Part shown: positions 44,679-52,332 of the stretch, one piece after another
Layout: each line of letters begins with the position of its first letter
Position numbering within the stretch: position 1 is the stretch's first letter
From: Pseudomonas fluorescens
GTDB lineage: Bacteria; Pseudomonadota; Gammaproteobacteria; Pseudomonadales; Pseudomonadaceae
Direction: 5' to 3'
Length of the DNA stretch: 64,000 nucleotides
Assembly: GCF_001648775.1 (NCBI RefSeq)
Contig: NZ_LVEJ01000003.1
Span: forward strand, 462,308 to 526,307
The notes under the pieces: generated by a model
What the model was told of the DNA's origin: nothing
Database searches by the model: none
What the model saw: only the letters and a program-made list of their open reading frames with translations
Made by a program: the position numbers and the translations under genes

Positions 44679-45916
44679 TGGGATAACCCGCTGCGCTTGT
44701 CGAAGTTACCGTTTTCGAGGAAAAACATGCGGTAGAAATTCGGGTCGTAGTTACGCAGTTTTTCTCCCGGCAATGACGGCAGTTGCGCGTCGGCGGCCAG
44801 TGGCTGCACCAGATGCGGGGTGACGATCATCAACAGTTCGCGTTCTTCGCGTTTGATCTGCGAGCCCTTGAAAAAGGCGCCGAGCACCGGGATGTCACCG
44901 AGGCCGGGAAACTTGTTCACTTGCGAGCTGTTGGTGGTGCTGATCAAGCCGCTGATGACGAAGCTTTCGCCATCGCCCAGCGATACGCTGGTGTCGGTGC
45001 GGCGAATGGTCAGCGCCGGCACGGTGGTGCCGGCGATCTGCACGGCGTTGCTGAAGTCCAGTTCGCTGACTTCCGGGGCGACCTTCAGGGCGATGCGATC
45101 GCGGCCGATGATGGTCGGCGTCAGGGTCAGGCGAATGCCGAATTCCTTGTATTCGATCGAGACGTTGTCGCTGCCGGAGCTGGGCACTGGAATCGGGATT
45201 TCACCGCCGGCCAGAAAGCTTGCGCTCTGGCCGTTCAGCGCCACCAGGCTCGGCCGCGCGAGGGTGTAGGCGAAGCCGCTGGTTTCCAGCGCGTTGATGA
45301 TCGCCATGGTCTTGCCGCCGATCCACGAGAAGTTGAACAGCGAGTTGTCCACCGGCAGGCGTGGCTGCGGCACCCCATCAATCGGCGGCAGGGTGCCGGG
45401 CGAACCGAACAGAAAGTTGCCACGCGTGCCGATCAGCGAGGCGGTGGCTTCCTTGAGTTTGGTGCGGCTGACTTCAACGAATCGGATGTCGGTCTGTACT
45501 TGCGAGGGCAGGCCTGGATCATCCGAGGGCAGGGTGCTGTTCATCGCTGCGGTGGCCGCGCCCTGCACGAACACCATGCTCTGGCGCGGCTCGCCGGAAC
45601 ACGACGTCCAGACCATCAGGCTGGTGGCGCCGGGCGCGACGCCGGTGAGCAAAAAGGACGAACTGCCGTTGGCGTGCACGTCGGCGATCTTCGGATCGCC
45701 AATCGCCAGACGCGTGATCGCCACCGGCGACTGCACATCCTGTTGGAAGCCTTCGCCGATTTCGATCACCGGCGGCAAGCGCCCCAATGCCGAACAATTG
45801 CCGACCGCCGCGAATGCGGCGTCCATCGACAGGCCCATCAGCAACAGGGCGCGCAGCATCGGTTTGAATGTCGGCCTGAAACGACTCTGCATGCCCTTGG
45901 ATCCTTGCGCTGTCAT
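44675..45916 (-). CDS. rcpA: Tad outer-membrane secretin RcpA
   Basis: A 413-residue secretin forming the outer-membrane pore for Flp pili. It has a signal peptide (PMLRALLLMGLSMDAAFA), an N-domain with VQSPVAITRLAIGDPKIADVHANG, a BON-like/N1 region, and the C-terminal secretin domain (about 215-385: FAYTLARPSLVALNGQSASFLAGGEIPIP, VSLGDGESFVISGLI, FPGLGDIPVLGAFF, LLMIVTPHLV). The listed start overlaps the rcpC stop as ATGA; ATG 45892 has a better ribosome site (AAGGA) and may be the real start. Confidence 0.95.
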   Translation of the reverse strand: MTAQGSKGMQSRFRPTFKPMLRALLLMGLSMDAAFAAVGNCSALGRLPPVIEIGEGFQQDVQSPVAITRLAIGDPKIADVHANGSSSFLLTGVAPGATSLMVWTSCSGEPRQSMVFVQGAATAAMNSTLPSDDPGLPSQVQTDIRFVEVSRTKLKEATASLIGTRGNFLFGSPGTLPPIDGVPQPRLPVDNSLFNFSWIGGKTMAIINALETSGFAYTLARPSLVALNGQSASFLAGGEIPIPVPSSGSDNVSIEYKEFGIRLTLTPTIIGRDRIALKVAPEVSELDFSNAVQIAGTTVPALTIRRTDTSVSLGDGESFVISGLISTTNSSQVNKFPGLGDIPVLGAFFKGSQIKREERELLMIVTPHLVQPLAADAQLPSLPGEKLRNYDPNFYRMFFLENGNFDKRSGLSQ

Positions 45917-46854
45917 GGGGTTTGTTGGGTGATTTGATTGCCGCGAATGATTTCCACGGCAGGCCGTGCAGCGCCACCGGAGCCACCGCTGGAAGGCGCT
46001 TTCGGGCCGGTGCCCAGGGCCAGTTGCGTGAACTGGAAGAGTTGGTTGTTGGCGCTGTCCAGGTGCGCCGGAGCTTGTGTTTCGCCGGCCCAGTATTTGG
46101 CGAGGCGTTGTTCTTCACTGCTGCGTACGGCCAGGCGCAATGTGCCGACTTGCGTCGCCAGCATCAGTCGGCTGAGCAGTTGTTCCGGCACCGCCAGCAC
46201 CACGGTGCGTGCGGCGATGCGGCGTTGATCCTGTTTGAGTTTGTCGTCGGCGCTCAGGGCCGGCGAGGCCGGTTGGCCGTCGTTGGTCAGGCCGTATTGT
46301 TCGCCGACGCCGAGCACGCGCATGGCCGGCACGACAATCTGTGCGGACTGTTGCAGGTTGCTGGCGTCCTGACGCAGGTACAGCAGCACATCGACGTAAT
46401 CACCGGGGATCAGCTGCCCGGCCGCGCCGATGACTTCATCGACCGCCACGGTCAGTGCGCGCTCATCGCTGTGGATCATGCGGGCCAGTGAACCGCCGGC
46501 GCTGAAGCTTTCATCATTCAGCCAGGTGCCGGCGCTGAGGTGCCGCCAGGGTTTGCGGCCCACGGCCTGATCGACGCTGCTCAAACTGCCGGCCGGTGCG
46601 CTGCGCAGTTTTTCCACCGCCACATCGGCAGCGGTCAGCGCGGTAAACGGCGGCACATCGTGCAGCAGCACCACCACCGGTTGACGGGTCTGGTCTTCGG
46701 CAATCGCGACAGTTTTTTCAACGGTGACGGTTGGGGCAACGGGGGCTTCGACGACGGGTGCCGGTTGGCGACTGAGGACCAGGCCCCAATAACCGACAAA
46801 AATGGCTCCCAGTAAAAGTACGGCTGCAAGGCCCATGGTGACGCGACTGTTCAT
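45913..46854 (-). CDS. rcpC: Tad pilus protein RcpC/CpaB
   Basis: A 313-residue periplasmic protein anchored by an N-terminal helix (GLAAVLLLGAIFVGYWGLVLS). The SAF domain (about 55-115) carries DVPPFTALTAADVAVEKL, then GAAGQLIPGDYVDVLLYLR and the RcpC/CpaB core. It is thought to gate or stabilise the secretin. It is the first gene of the minus-strand tad operon, with GGGAGAG before the ATG. It is divergent from flp across a 331-base promoter region. Confidence 0.93.
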   Translation of the reverse strand: MNSRVTMGLAAVLLLGAIFVGYWGLVLSRQPAPVVEAPVAPTVTVEKTVAIAEDQTRQPVVVLLHDVPPFTALTAADVAVEKLRSAPAGSLSSVDQAVGRKPWRHLSAGTWLNDESFSAGGSLARMIHSDERALTVAVDEVIGAAGQLIPGDYVDVLLYLRQDASNLQQSAQIVVPAMRVLGVGEQYGLTNDGQPASPALSADDKLKQDQRRIAARTVVLAVPEQLLSRLMLATQVGTLRLAVRSSEEQRLAKYWAGETQAPAHLDSANNQLFQFTQLALGTGPKAPSSGGSGGAARPAVEIIRGNQITQQTP

Positions 46855-47185
46855 GACGGCTCTCCCTTTCCTGCTGCACTACCCACCGCACTTGCTTACG
46901 AGAGAAGTTCCCAATCCGGCAGCTATGAACATGCAACTATTTCGCTATTTCCACGCTAGCTGATCCGAGCCAAAACGCCATTAGTGACAGGAAAATAACC
47001 CACTAAAGTATGAGTCTTGGCCAATTAACAGCAGCAAACGGCAACTTCGCGATGTGATTAATCCTTTGTGATTAATCCGTTCTTACAGTTGTTGGCTGGG
47101 GGTTTGTTGACAATGCTCAAATGGCACGGTGGAACCTTGCCGCTGTAGTGCGACATCGGCGCCAGAGGCGCGAAGGAGTGGATGT
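46855..47185. promoter_or_regulatory. Divergent control region rcpC / flp
   Basis: This 331-base gap is much more AT-rich than the neighbouring genes and must serve both the tad operon and flp, the expected site of PprB action. It contains the 12-base direct repeats described at 47053-47078. A TTGACA at 47107 lacks a good -10 partner, so start sites cannot be fixed. Confidence 0.6.
47053..47078 (+). promoter_or_regulatory. Tandem direct repeats ahead of flp, candidate PprB site
   Basis: TGTGATTAATCC occurs at 47053-47064 and again at 47067-47078, a 14-base period or about 1.3 helical turns. Each copy contains the palindrome GATTAATC. It lies 108 bases before the flp start. Confidence 0.55.
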
Positions 47186-47395
47186 ATGTTCCAGATGATT
47201 CTTGATTACTTGATGGCCCGGGTCCGTCTGTTGTTCAGAAACGAGGAGGCAGCGTCGGCTATCGAGTACGCGATCGTGGTGGCAATGGTTGCCGTGGTGG
47301 TTGTGGCATTCGTCACGCCGCTGGGCAATCGGGTGCTGTTCTACTTCAACAACATCCTCACCGGACTGGGCGGCACTGCCGTGACCCGGCCCTGA
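47186..47395 (+). CDS. flp: Flp pilin, copy 1
   Basis: A 69-residue type IVb prepilin, start ATG 47186 with AAGGAG 7 bases upstream; a longer frame upstream is untranslated leader. A leader with basic residues (LMARVRLLFRNEEA) is followed by ASAIEYAIVVAMVAVVVVAFV. The conserved Glu-Tyr pair sits at +5/+6 of the mature protein if FppA cuts after Ala in EEA-ASAIEY. Most Flp pilins have Gly at -1. The C-terminal tail is short (FYFNNILTGLGGTAVTRP). A second copy follows after 18 bases. Confidence 0.93.
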   Translation: MFQMILDYLMARVRLLFRNEEAASAIEYAIVVAMVAVVVVAFVTPLGNRVLFYFNNILTGLGGTAVTRP

Positions 47396-47413
47396 CCACC
47401 CAGGAGAACTGCG

Positions 47414-47629
47414 ATGCTCTTTGAGTACCTGATGATTCGTGCCCGCAGTTTCCTGGCCAATGACGACGCAGCCTCCGCGATCGAGTATGCGATTGTGGTG
47501 GCGATGGTGGCGGTGGTGGTCATTGTGTTTGTGACGCCGGTGGGTGCCCGTGTGCTGGTCATGTTCAACAACTTGCTGGTGGCGTTGGGTGGGACGGCCG
47601 TGTCGAGTACGCCGGCGCCGTCTTCCTGA
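47414..47629 (+). CDS. flp2: Flp pilin, copy 2
   Basis: A 71-residue tandem paralog of the upstream pilin with its own AGGAG site. It shares ASAIEYAIVVAMVAVVV and the unusual Ala at the -1 cleavage position (NDDA-ASAIEY). It differs in its leader (MLFEYLMIRARSFLAN) and has a Pro/Ser tail (VSSTPAPSS). It could be a minor subunit or alternative major pilin. The symbol is only a label for the second copy. Confidence 0.92.
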   Translation: MLFEYLMIRARSFLANDDAASAIEYAIVVAMVAVVVIVFVTPVGARVLVMFNNLLVALGGTAVSSTPAPSS

Positions 47630-47647
47630 GTTGAAACGAAGCTCAAT

Positions 47648-47665
47648 GCCCGGCTGATGCCGGGC
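47648..47665. terminator. Hairpin after flp2
   Basis: GCCCGGC and GCCGGGC pair around TGAT, 18 bases after flp2. There is no T-run, so it may attenuate rather than end transcription into the receiver gene. Confidence 0.45.
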
Positions 47666-47702
47666 TACACTTTGGCTCACTTTCAGTTTTCAGGGATTGC
47701 CC

Positions 47703-48113
47703 ATGACTGCTTCTTCGCTGCCCCGCCAACAGTTGCTTCTGGTTGACGATGAAGAGGACGCGTTGCTGGAGTTGGCGGAGTTGCTGGAGGGTGAGGGGTT
47801 TACCTGTCATACGGCGACGTCGGTGAAGCTGGCGTTGCATCATTTGACTCGGCATCCTGATATCGCGTTGGTGATTACTGATTTGCGCATGCCGGAGGAG
47901 TCCGGCATGTCGTTGATCAAGCGCTTGCGCGAGCATACTTCGCGGCAGCATTTGCCGGTGATTGTGATGTCCGGGCATGCGGATATGGAGGATGTCAGTG
48001 ACCTGTTGCGGTTGCAGGTGGTCGATCTGTTTCGCAAGCCGATTTATTACCTGAGGTTGTTGGAGACTCTGGATAATTTGTTTCCCAAGTCTTCTAGGAA
48101 TGTGGCTGGGTGA
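47703..48113 (+). CDS. Receiver-only response regulator beside flp
   Basis: A 136-residue single receiver domain with no output module. The acidic pair VDDEEDA, phosphoacceptor Asp60 in VITDLRMPEESG, the VMSGHAD switch Ser and the FRKPIYYLRLL lysine are all present, so it should be phosphorylated. It lies downstream of the two flp genes, probably on the same transcript, so it may be an additional phosphate-flow partner for PprA or an interacting regulator of the pilus. ATG 47703 is preferred to an in-frame TTG two codons earlier. Confidence 0.9.
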   Translation: MTASSLPRQQLLLVDDEEDALLELAELLEGEGFTCHTATSVKLALHHLTRHPDIALVITDLRMPEESGMSLIKRLREHTSRQHLPVIVMSGHADMEDVSDLLRLQVVDLFRKPIYYLRLLETLDNLFPKSSRNVAG

Positions 48114-48127
48114 TGGGGGGTTGGTGA

Positions 48128-48388
48128 ATATCCGTTGCTGCGGTAACGGCTTCTTAGGGTTTCGCCCTTACGGCGAGTCACCTTTTCCAAACGCCGAAAA
48201 GGTAACCGAAAAGGCTTGCTCCTGCGTGCGGCCCGCTCGCTGGGGCTCGGGGTTCCTTCGCTGCGGGATTGATCCGGGGGCATCGCCTCCGGTTTGCTTC
48301 GCTGCACCTCCTCTCGATGTGTTTGGCTGCGCCAAACGGTCGCTGCGCTCCCACCCCCGGATCAATCCCTCCTCTCAGCCTTCCGACG
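48128..48388. repeat. Dispersed repeat R, copy 2
   Basis: The second copy of the element at 37893-38108, in the same orientation. It starts ATATCCGTTGCTGCGG and carries an additional segment of about 55 bases (with CCTTTTCCAAACGCCG and CGAAAAGGTAACCG) before the shared core. Outer arms GATTGATCCGGGGG and CCCCCGGATCAATC are perfect complements here, with the TTTGGCTGCGCCAAA hairpin inside. Confidence 0.85.
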
Positions 48389-48517
48389 TCGCCCGTGTAT
48401 CAAGATCAAGATCAAGAGCTTCACCCGAGCTTGCGCTCATCGTGTTGAGTGGTGAGAGGCGGAGGCGATGCGCTGTGTGTGCGGAGTGCGGAGTGCGCTG
48501 TTTTGCTTTGGCTTTTC

Positions 48518-48544
48518 TGTGGGAGCGAGCCTGCTCGCGAAGGC
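48518..48544. repeat. Single REP unit
   Basis: TGTGGGAGCGAGCCTGCTCG followed by CGAAGGC, without an inverted partner nearby. It lies in the 504-base gap between the receiver gene and the TpsB gene, which otherwise holds the dispersed repeat and no gene. Confidence 0.85.
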
Positions 48545-48617
48545 GGCCTGACAGCCGCCCAATTTCTTCCGGTTTTACAGGTCGCCTGAGCTGCCGAAGC
48601 TTCCTGGGTGTTTCGGC

Positions 48618-50288
48618 TCACAACTGGTAGCTGAAGCTGATGCTGTAACGCGGCCGTCGATTGAAGGTGTCGAGGGCTTCATCCGACATCGCCTTCGCCG
48701 CCTCCAGCGCGATGTTGTAGTACTTGGCGTCGCCAAAGCGCAGACCGATCGCCGCTGATGACAGGTTGTTGGCCTGCACCGGTAGTTCGTTGAACCAACT
48801 GCGTGAGCGATCGAGGACGAAGTACGGTTGCAGGATGCGCACCCAGTTGCCGTCGCGGTTGAAGCTGTAGTTGATTTCGTATGCCACGCCCCAGCCTTTG
48901 TCGCCAGACGCTTGATCGTCGGGGTAGCCCCGGCCGAAGTTCTGCCCGCCGAACACCGCGCGTTCGCTGTCGGGCAGGGTGTCGTCGCTCCAGTACAGCG
49001 CGGCTGACAGCACGCCTTGCCAGTTGTCGAAGAATTTGTCGCTTTGCACCCCGGACAGGCGCAGGCGGAAGAAGTCGAGGTCGATGGCGTTGTTGTTGGT
49101 TTTTGCGCCCATGCTGTCGAGGCCTTGGTACACGCCACCGCTGAGGATCCGCAATTGGCGAGCGTCGGCCTTGCGCCAGTCGCTCTCGAAGGCGAGGGCG
49201 CGGATGTCGGTGCGTTCTTCGGCGCTCAGCGGGTAGCCGATCACGTTGTAGCGGGTTTTGTCGTTGACGGCGTAAAGCCTGGATCCGGCGGTCAGCAGCT
49301 CGTTGGAGGCGGCAATCAACGGCAACGTGAAACCGATCGAGTAGCGATCATTTTCGCGATGTGGTTTGAGTTGCAGGCCATTGTCGAGCAGGACATTGGT
49401 GCCGGGGTCCGCGCGGTAGCGTGACGCCGACAGCGCCAATTGCGCGCCTTCGTCATTGAGGAACTGGTTGTAGTCGAGACGATAGTAATGTTCGTGGTCG
49501 TCACCCGGTGGAAAGAGGCCGCTGAGGGTCAGTTGTTCGCCCATCGAGGTTTGCGAATTGCTGCTGACGCCGAGCAAGGCCTGGGTGCCGTTGCGGTTGT
49601 CTTCGGTGGTGCTCAGCGTGCTGGTGAACGGTTTGCGACTGGCCTGGGCGACCAGGGTGGTAGCGCCGTCGGTGGTGCCGGGCGGTGGCACCTGGGCCTG
49701 GATCGTCACGCCGGGAATGCGCGTCATCAGCGTGGTGTAGCGTTCGAAGGTCTTGCGGGTCAGCGGCCGTTCGGCCTGGATTTTCGCCGCCAGTTTGTCG
49801 AGCAGGGCTTTGACCCGGCCGACATCGCCTTGTATTTGAACATCCCGCACGTAGCCTTCCACCAGCACCACGCGCGCCACGCCGTCATTGAAGTTTTGCT
49901 GCGGCAGGAACGCGTAGGACAACAGGTAGCCGTCCTGTTGATAACGCCGTGTAATGCTTCGCGTGGCTTCGATCAGATCGGCGAGACGGGTCTCATGACC
50001 GATCAGCGGCTTGTAGATCTCGGCGAGTTCGTTGAGGGGGTAGAGGGTGCCGCCTTCGATCTGCACGGTTTGCAGTTTGATTTTGGTCTCCATCAACAGC
50101 GGTTGCGCGGCGGCGGCACCGGCGTCTGGCACTTGCACCGGCGTGGCGCTCGGGCGATAGGCGTCGGCCGGCAGGTTCGGCACGGGCAGGTTGCGGATGG
50201 TTTCGTTGCTGTTGAGAAAACTGGGCAGGGTGTCGGCGAGGGCGGCGGAACTGAGGCTGAGGAACAGCAGGGATGCCATAACGCGCAT
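48618..50288 (-). CDS. TpsB-type two-partner secretion transporter (FhaC/ShlB family)
   Basis: A 556-residue outer-membrane pore, start ATG 50288 with GGAG 6 bases upstream and signal peptide MRVMASLLFLSLSSAALA. Two POTRA domains occupy about 65-205 (VQIEGGTLYPLNEL, RYQQDGYLLSYAFLPQQ, VLVEGYVRDVQIQGD). The 16-strand barrel follows, with FGRGYPDDQASGDKG containing the conserved R-G-Y of the FhaC plug-side loop. It ends in an aromatic-rich strand (SISFSYQL) typical of barrels. The normal partner is a large TpsA beta-helix protein, but none lies nearby. The only neighbour is the repeat lipoprotein upstream on the same strand. Confidence 0.92.
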   Translation of the reverse strand: MRVMASLLFLSLSSAALADTLPSFLNSNETIRNLPVPNLPADAYRPSATPVQVPDAGAAAAQPLLMETKIKLQTVQIEGGTLYPLNELAEIYKPLIGHETRLADLIEATRSITRRYQQDGYLLSYAFLPQQNFNDGVARVVLVEGYVRDVQIQGDVGRVKALLDKLAAKIQAERPLTRKTFERYTTLMTRIPGVTIQAQVPPPGTTDGATTLVAQASRKPFTSTLSTTEDNRNGTQALLGVSSNSQTSMGEQLTLSGLFPPGDDHEHYYRLDYNQFLNDEGAQLALSASRYRADPGTNVLLDNGLQLKPHRENDRYSIGFTLPLIAASNELLTAGSRLYAVNDKTRYNVIGYPLSAEERTDIRALAFESDWRKADARQLRILSGGVYQGLDSMGAKTNNNAIDLDFFRLRLSGVQSDKFFDNWQGVLSAALYWSDDTLPDSERAVFGGQNFGRGYPDDQASGDKGWGVAYEINYSFNRDGNWVRILQPYFVLDRSRSWFNELPVQANNLSSAAIGLRFGDAKYYNIALEAAKAMSDEALDTFNRRPRYSISFSYQL

Positions 50289-50334
50289 AGGACACTCCAT
50301 GGTCAGATCACAGCGCGGGGCTGTTTTTCTCCTA

Positions 50335-50368
50335 AGAAAAAAGCGGAAGACTCGTGGGAATCTTCCGC
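50335..50368 (-). terminator. Terminator between repeat lipoprotein and TpsB
   Basis: GCGGAAGA (50343-50350) and TCTTCCGC (50361-50368) form an 8-bp stem. On the minus strand TTTTTTCTT follows. It lies 54 bases after the lipoprotein stop and 47 bases before the TpsB start, so readthrough would control TpsB level. Confidence 0.8.
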
Positions 50369-50422
50369 CCTCAACCAAGCGTAGGCGCTGTAGGTGAGGC
50401 CGTCGAATCGGCCAGGTGCAAT

Positions 50423-52033
50423 TTAGCGTTTGTTGCCTCCAAGAGTGCCGGTCAGACCGCCGACGAAACCGCCCAGGCCGCCCACTCCACCGGTGGCGCC
50501 CCCGCTGGCACCTCCGTTGACCAGGCCGCCGACTGCTGCGACGGTACCGCCGACGTTATTGACCAGGCCACCGACCGCAGTGGTAACCGGGTTGTTGGTA
50601 GCGGCAATCGCGCCACCCAGATTGCTGACGGCACCGCCGACCTGGCCGGTGAGGCCGGCGACCGGTGAGCCGAGACCGGTCGCTGCGCCGACTTGCTGGG
50701 TCACGTTGGTGACCGCGCTGGTGACCGGATTCAGGCCATTGCCCAAGGTGGCGCCAACCGTGGCCAGAGGTGAGGTCGTTGCGGTGATCGGTGAGCCCGA
50801 GCCACCGAGTACGGTGTTGAGCGAAGCGACGGTGTTGCCCAGGCCAACTGCAGACACACCGCCGGCACTGACTACTCCGTTGGTATTGCCGGCATTCAAA
50901 CCGGCGCCGACATTGACCACTGCACCGCCGACGGTTTGCAGTAGGCCAGTACCCCCGAGGCCGCCGCCCAAACCACCACCCACTCCACCAGTACCCGAGC
51001 CGGTGCCGTTGGACACCAGTCCCCCGGCCTTGCCGACCGCAGTCCCGGTATCGCTCAACGCGCCGCCGAGTGTGTTGGTCAAGGCATTGCCGTTACCCGC
51101 ATCGGTGACCTTGCCGCCCAGGGTGTTTACCGCGCCGCCGACTTGCGCAACCACGCCTTTGAGTGGATCGCCGAGCCCTGTAGCCGTGCCGAGTTTGTCG
51201 GTGGTGCTTTCAACCATCGCAATCACTGGTACCAGGCTACCGCCGAGTTTGTTGGTCAGTTGGCTGGTCGGGCCGTTGGTCAGTGTGGTGTCGAGCGTAT
51301 TGCCGAGCATGGTGACTTTCTCACCGACACCATCAAGCAGCGGCGCGACTTTGGTCACCACACCGCCCACCACCGGCACGCTGCCGGTTGCAGTGGCCAG
51401 CTTGGCGCTGAGGTCGGACACGCCGTTGCCAACGTCCGTGACCACACCGCCGACCGAGGCGACGGTAGTGGTCAAGCCTTTGGGATCAGTGGCCAGTTTG
51501 CCAACGCCATCGGCCACGCCGCTACCCAAGGTGCTGACGACATTGCCGGCGGTGTTGGCCGCACTTTGCACGACGCCACCGACGACAGGCACGGAACTCA
51601 GGGAGTCGCCGACCTGACCAACGCCATCGCCGACGCCAGCGACGGTATTGCCGACATCCTGAAGCAGAGTGGTGGTCACCAACGGTGTGGTGGTCGGGTT
51701 GGTCGGGTTGGTCGGATCCGTAGGATTGGTCGGGTTGGTTGGATTGGTTGGATTGGTCGGATCGGTTCCGCCTGTGCCACCCGTGCCGCCGGTCCCACCT
51801 GTCCCACCGGTTCCGCCTGTACCGGCGGTGTCACCGGTACCGCCAGTACCGCCAGTACCGCCAGTGCTTCCAGTGCTTCCAGTGCCGCCTGTGCCAGCGG
51901 TGTTGCTGTCCGGCGACGAGCTGCCGGAGCTGCTGTGATGACCGCCACCGCCGCTGCTGCAACCGGCGAGGCCGAGGGAGAGAATCAAAGCCAGAGCAAT
52001 TGCCGATTTGCACCACACGTCTTGAGTTTTCAT
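50423..52033 (-). CDS. Gly/Thr-repeat lipoprotein, possible TpsB partner
   Basis: A 536-residue lipoprotein, start ATG 52033 with AAGGA upstream; lipobox LAGC gives Cys25. Next come a Gly/His/Ser linker, a Gly-Gly-Thr repeat tract (about 47-90) and a Thr-Asn-Pro tract (91-114). The remaining 420 residues consist of loosely repeated Val/Gly/Thr units built around VVGGVV, TLGG and ATGLG-type motifs with almost no charged or aromatic residues. The unit length is about 20-30 residues, with alternating beta-prone character. It resembles proteins annotated collagen-like, but there are no Gly-X-Pro triplets beyond the tract. It might be a surface fibre. A link with TpsB is only positional. Confidence 0.8.
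   Translation of the reverse strand: MKTQDVWCKSAIALALILSLGLAGCSSGGGGHHSSSGSSSPDSNTAGTGGTGSTGSTGGTGGTGGTGDTAGTGGTGGTGGTGGTGGTGGTDPTNPTNPTNPTNPTDPTNPTNPTTTPLVTTTLLQDVGNTVAGVGDGVGQVGDSLSSVPVVGGVVQSAANTAGNVVSTLGSGVADGVGKLATDPKGLTTTVASVGGVVTDVGNGVSDLSAKLATATGSVPVVGGVVTKVAPLLDGVGEKVTMLGNTLDTTLTNGPTSQLTNKLGGSLVPVIAMVESTTDKLGTATGLGDPLKGVVAQVGGAVNTLGGKVTDAGNGNALTNTLGGALSDTGTAVGKAGGLVSNGTGSGTGGVGGGLGGGLGGTGLLQTVGGAVVNVGAGLNAGNTNGVVSAGGVSAVGLGNTVASLNTVLGGSGSPITATTSPLATVGATLGNGLNPVTSAVTNVTQQVGAATGLGSPVAGLTGQVGGAVSNLGGAIAATNNPVTTAVGGLVNNVGGTVAAVGGLVNGGASGGATGGVGGLGGFVGGLTGTLGGNKR
51692..51895 (-). repeat. Coding tandem repeats GGT and TNP
   Basis: Nucleotides 51764-51895 encode Gly-Gly-Thr units with few interruptions, and 51692-51763 encode Pro-Thr-Asn units. 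The short, near-identical DNA period makes them likely to vary in length by slippage. Changes in whole 9-base units keep the frame. Confidence 0.85.
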
Positions 52034-52230
52034 GATTGGGAATCCTTGCACCTGTCACAACGTTCGTTGTCTTCGATGGCTCGCCGATCTGTTGTCGGTG
52101 ATGCCTTCGCCCGTTGTGCTCAATCTCAGTCCAGGGACAGGTTTACGACCATTCTCAAGTTGGTATTAACGCCTTTATATAGAGGGCCGGGAGCAGCGCC
52201 TTAGGACTAATACCCAGGTGATAACCGCGC

Positions 52231-52266
52231 AAAAAAAGGCCTTGATAATCAAGGCCATGGTTTTTT
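52231..52266. terminator. Bidirectional terminator
   Basis: GGCCTTGAT and ATCAAGGCC pair across a single base, flanked by A7 and T6 tracts. It lies between the MaoC gene (3' end at 52333) and the lipoprotein promoter region (52034-52230), in which no clear -35/-10 pair was found. Confidence 0.85.
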
Positions 52267-52332
52267 CATTGGAAGGGGAAAGGAAGGCGAAAACTTAAGT
52301 TATATACACACAATTAACGGTGTCGCGCGTGC

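Noticed and set aside
47629..47665. A definite terminator after flp2
   Set aside because: The GC hairpin has no T-tract, so I kept it only as a possible attenuator.
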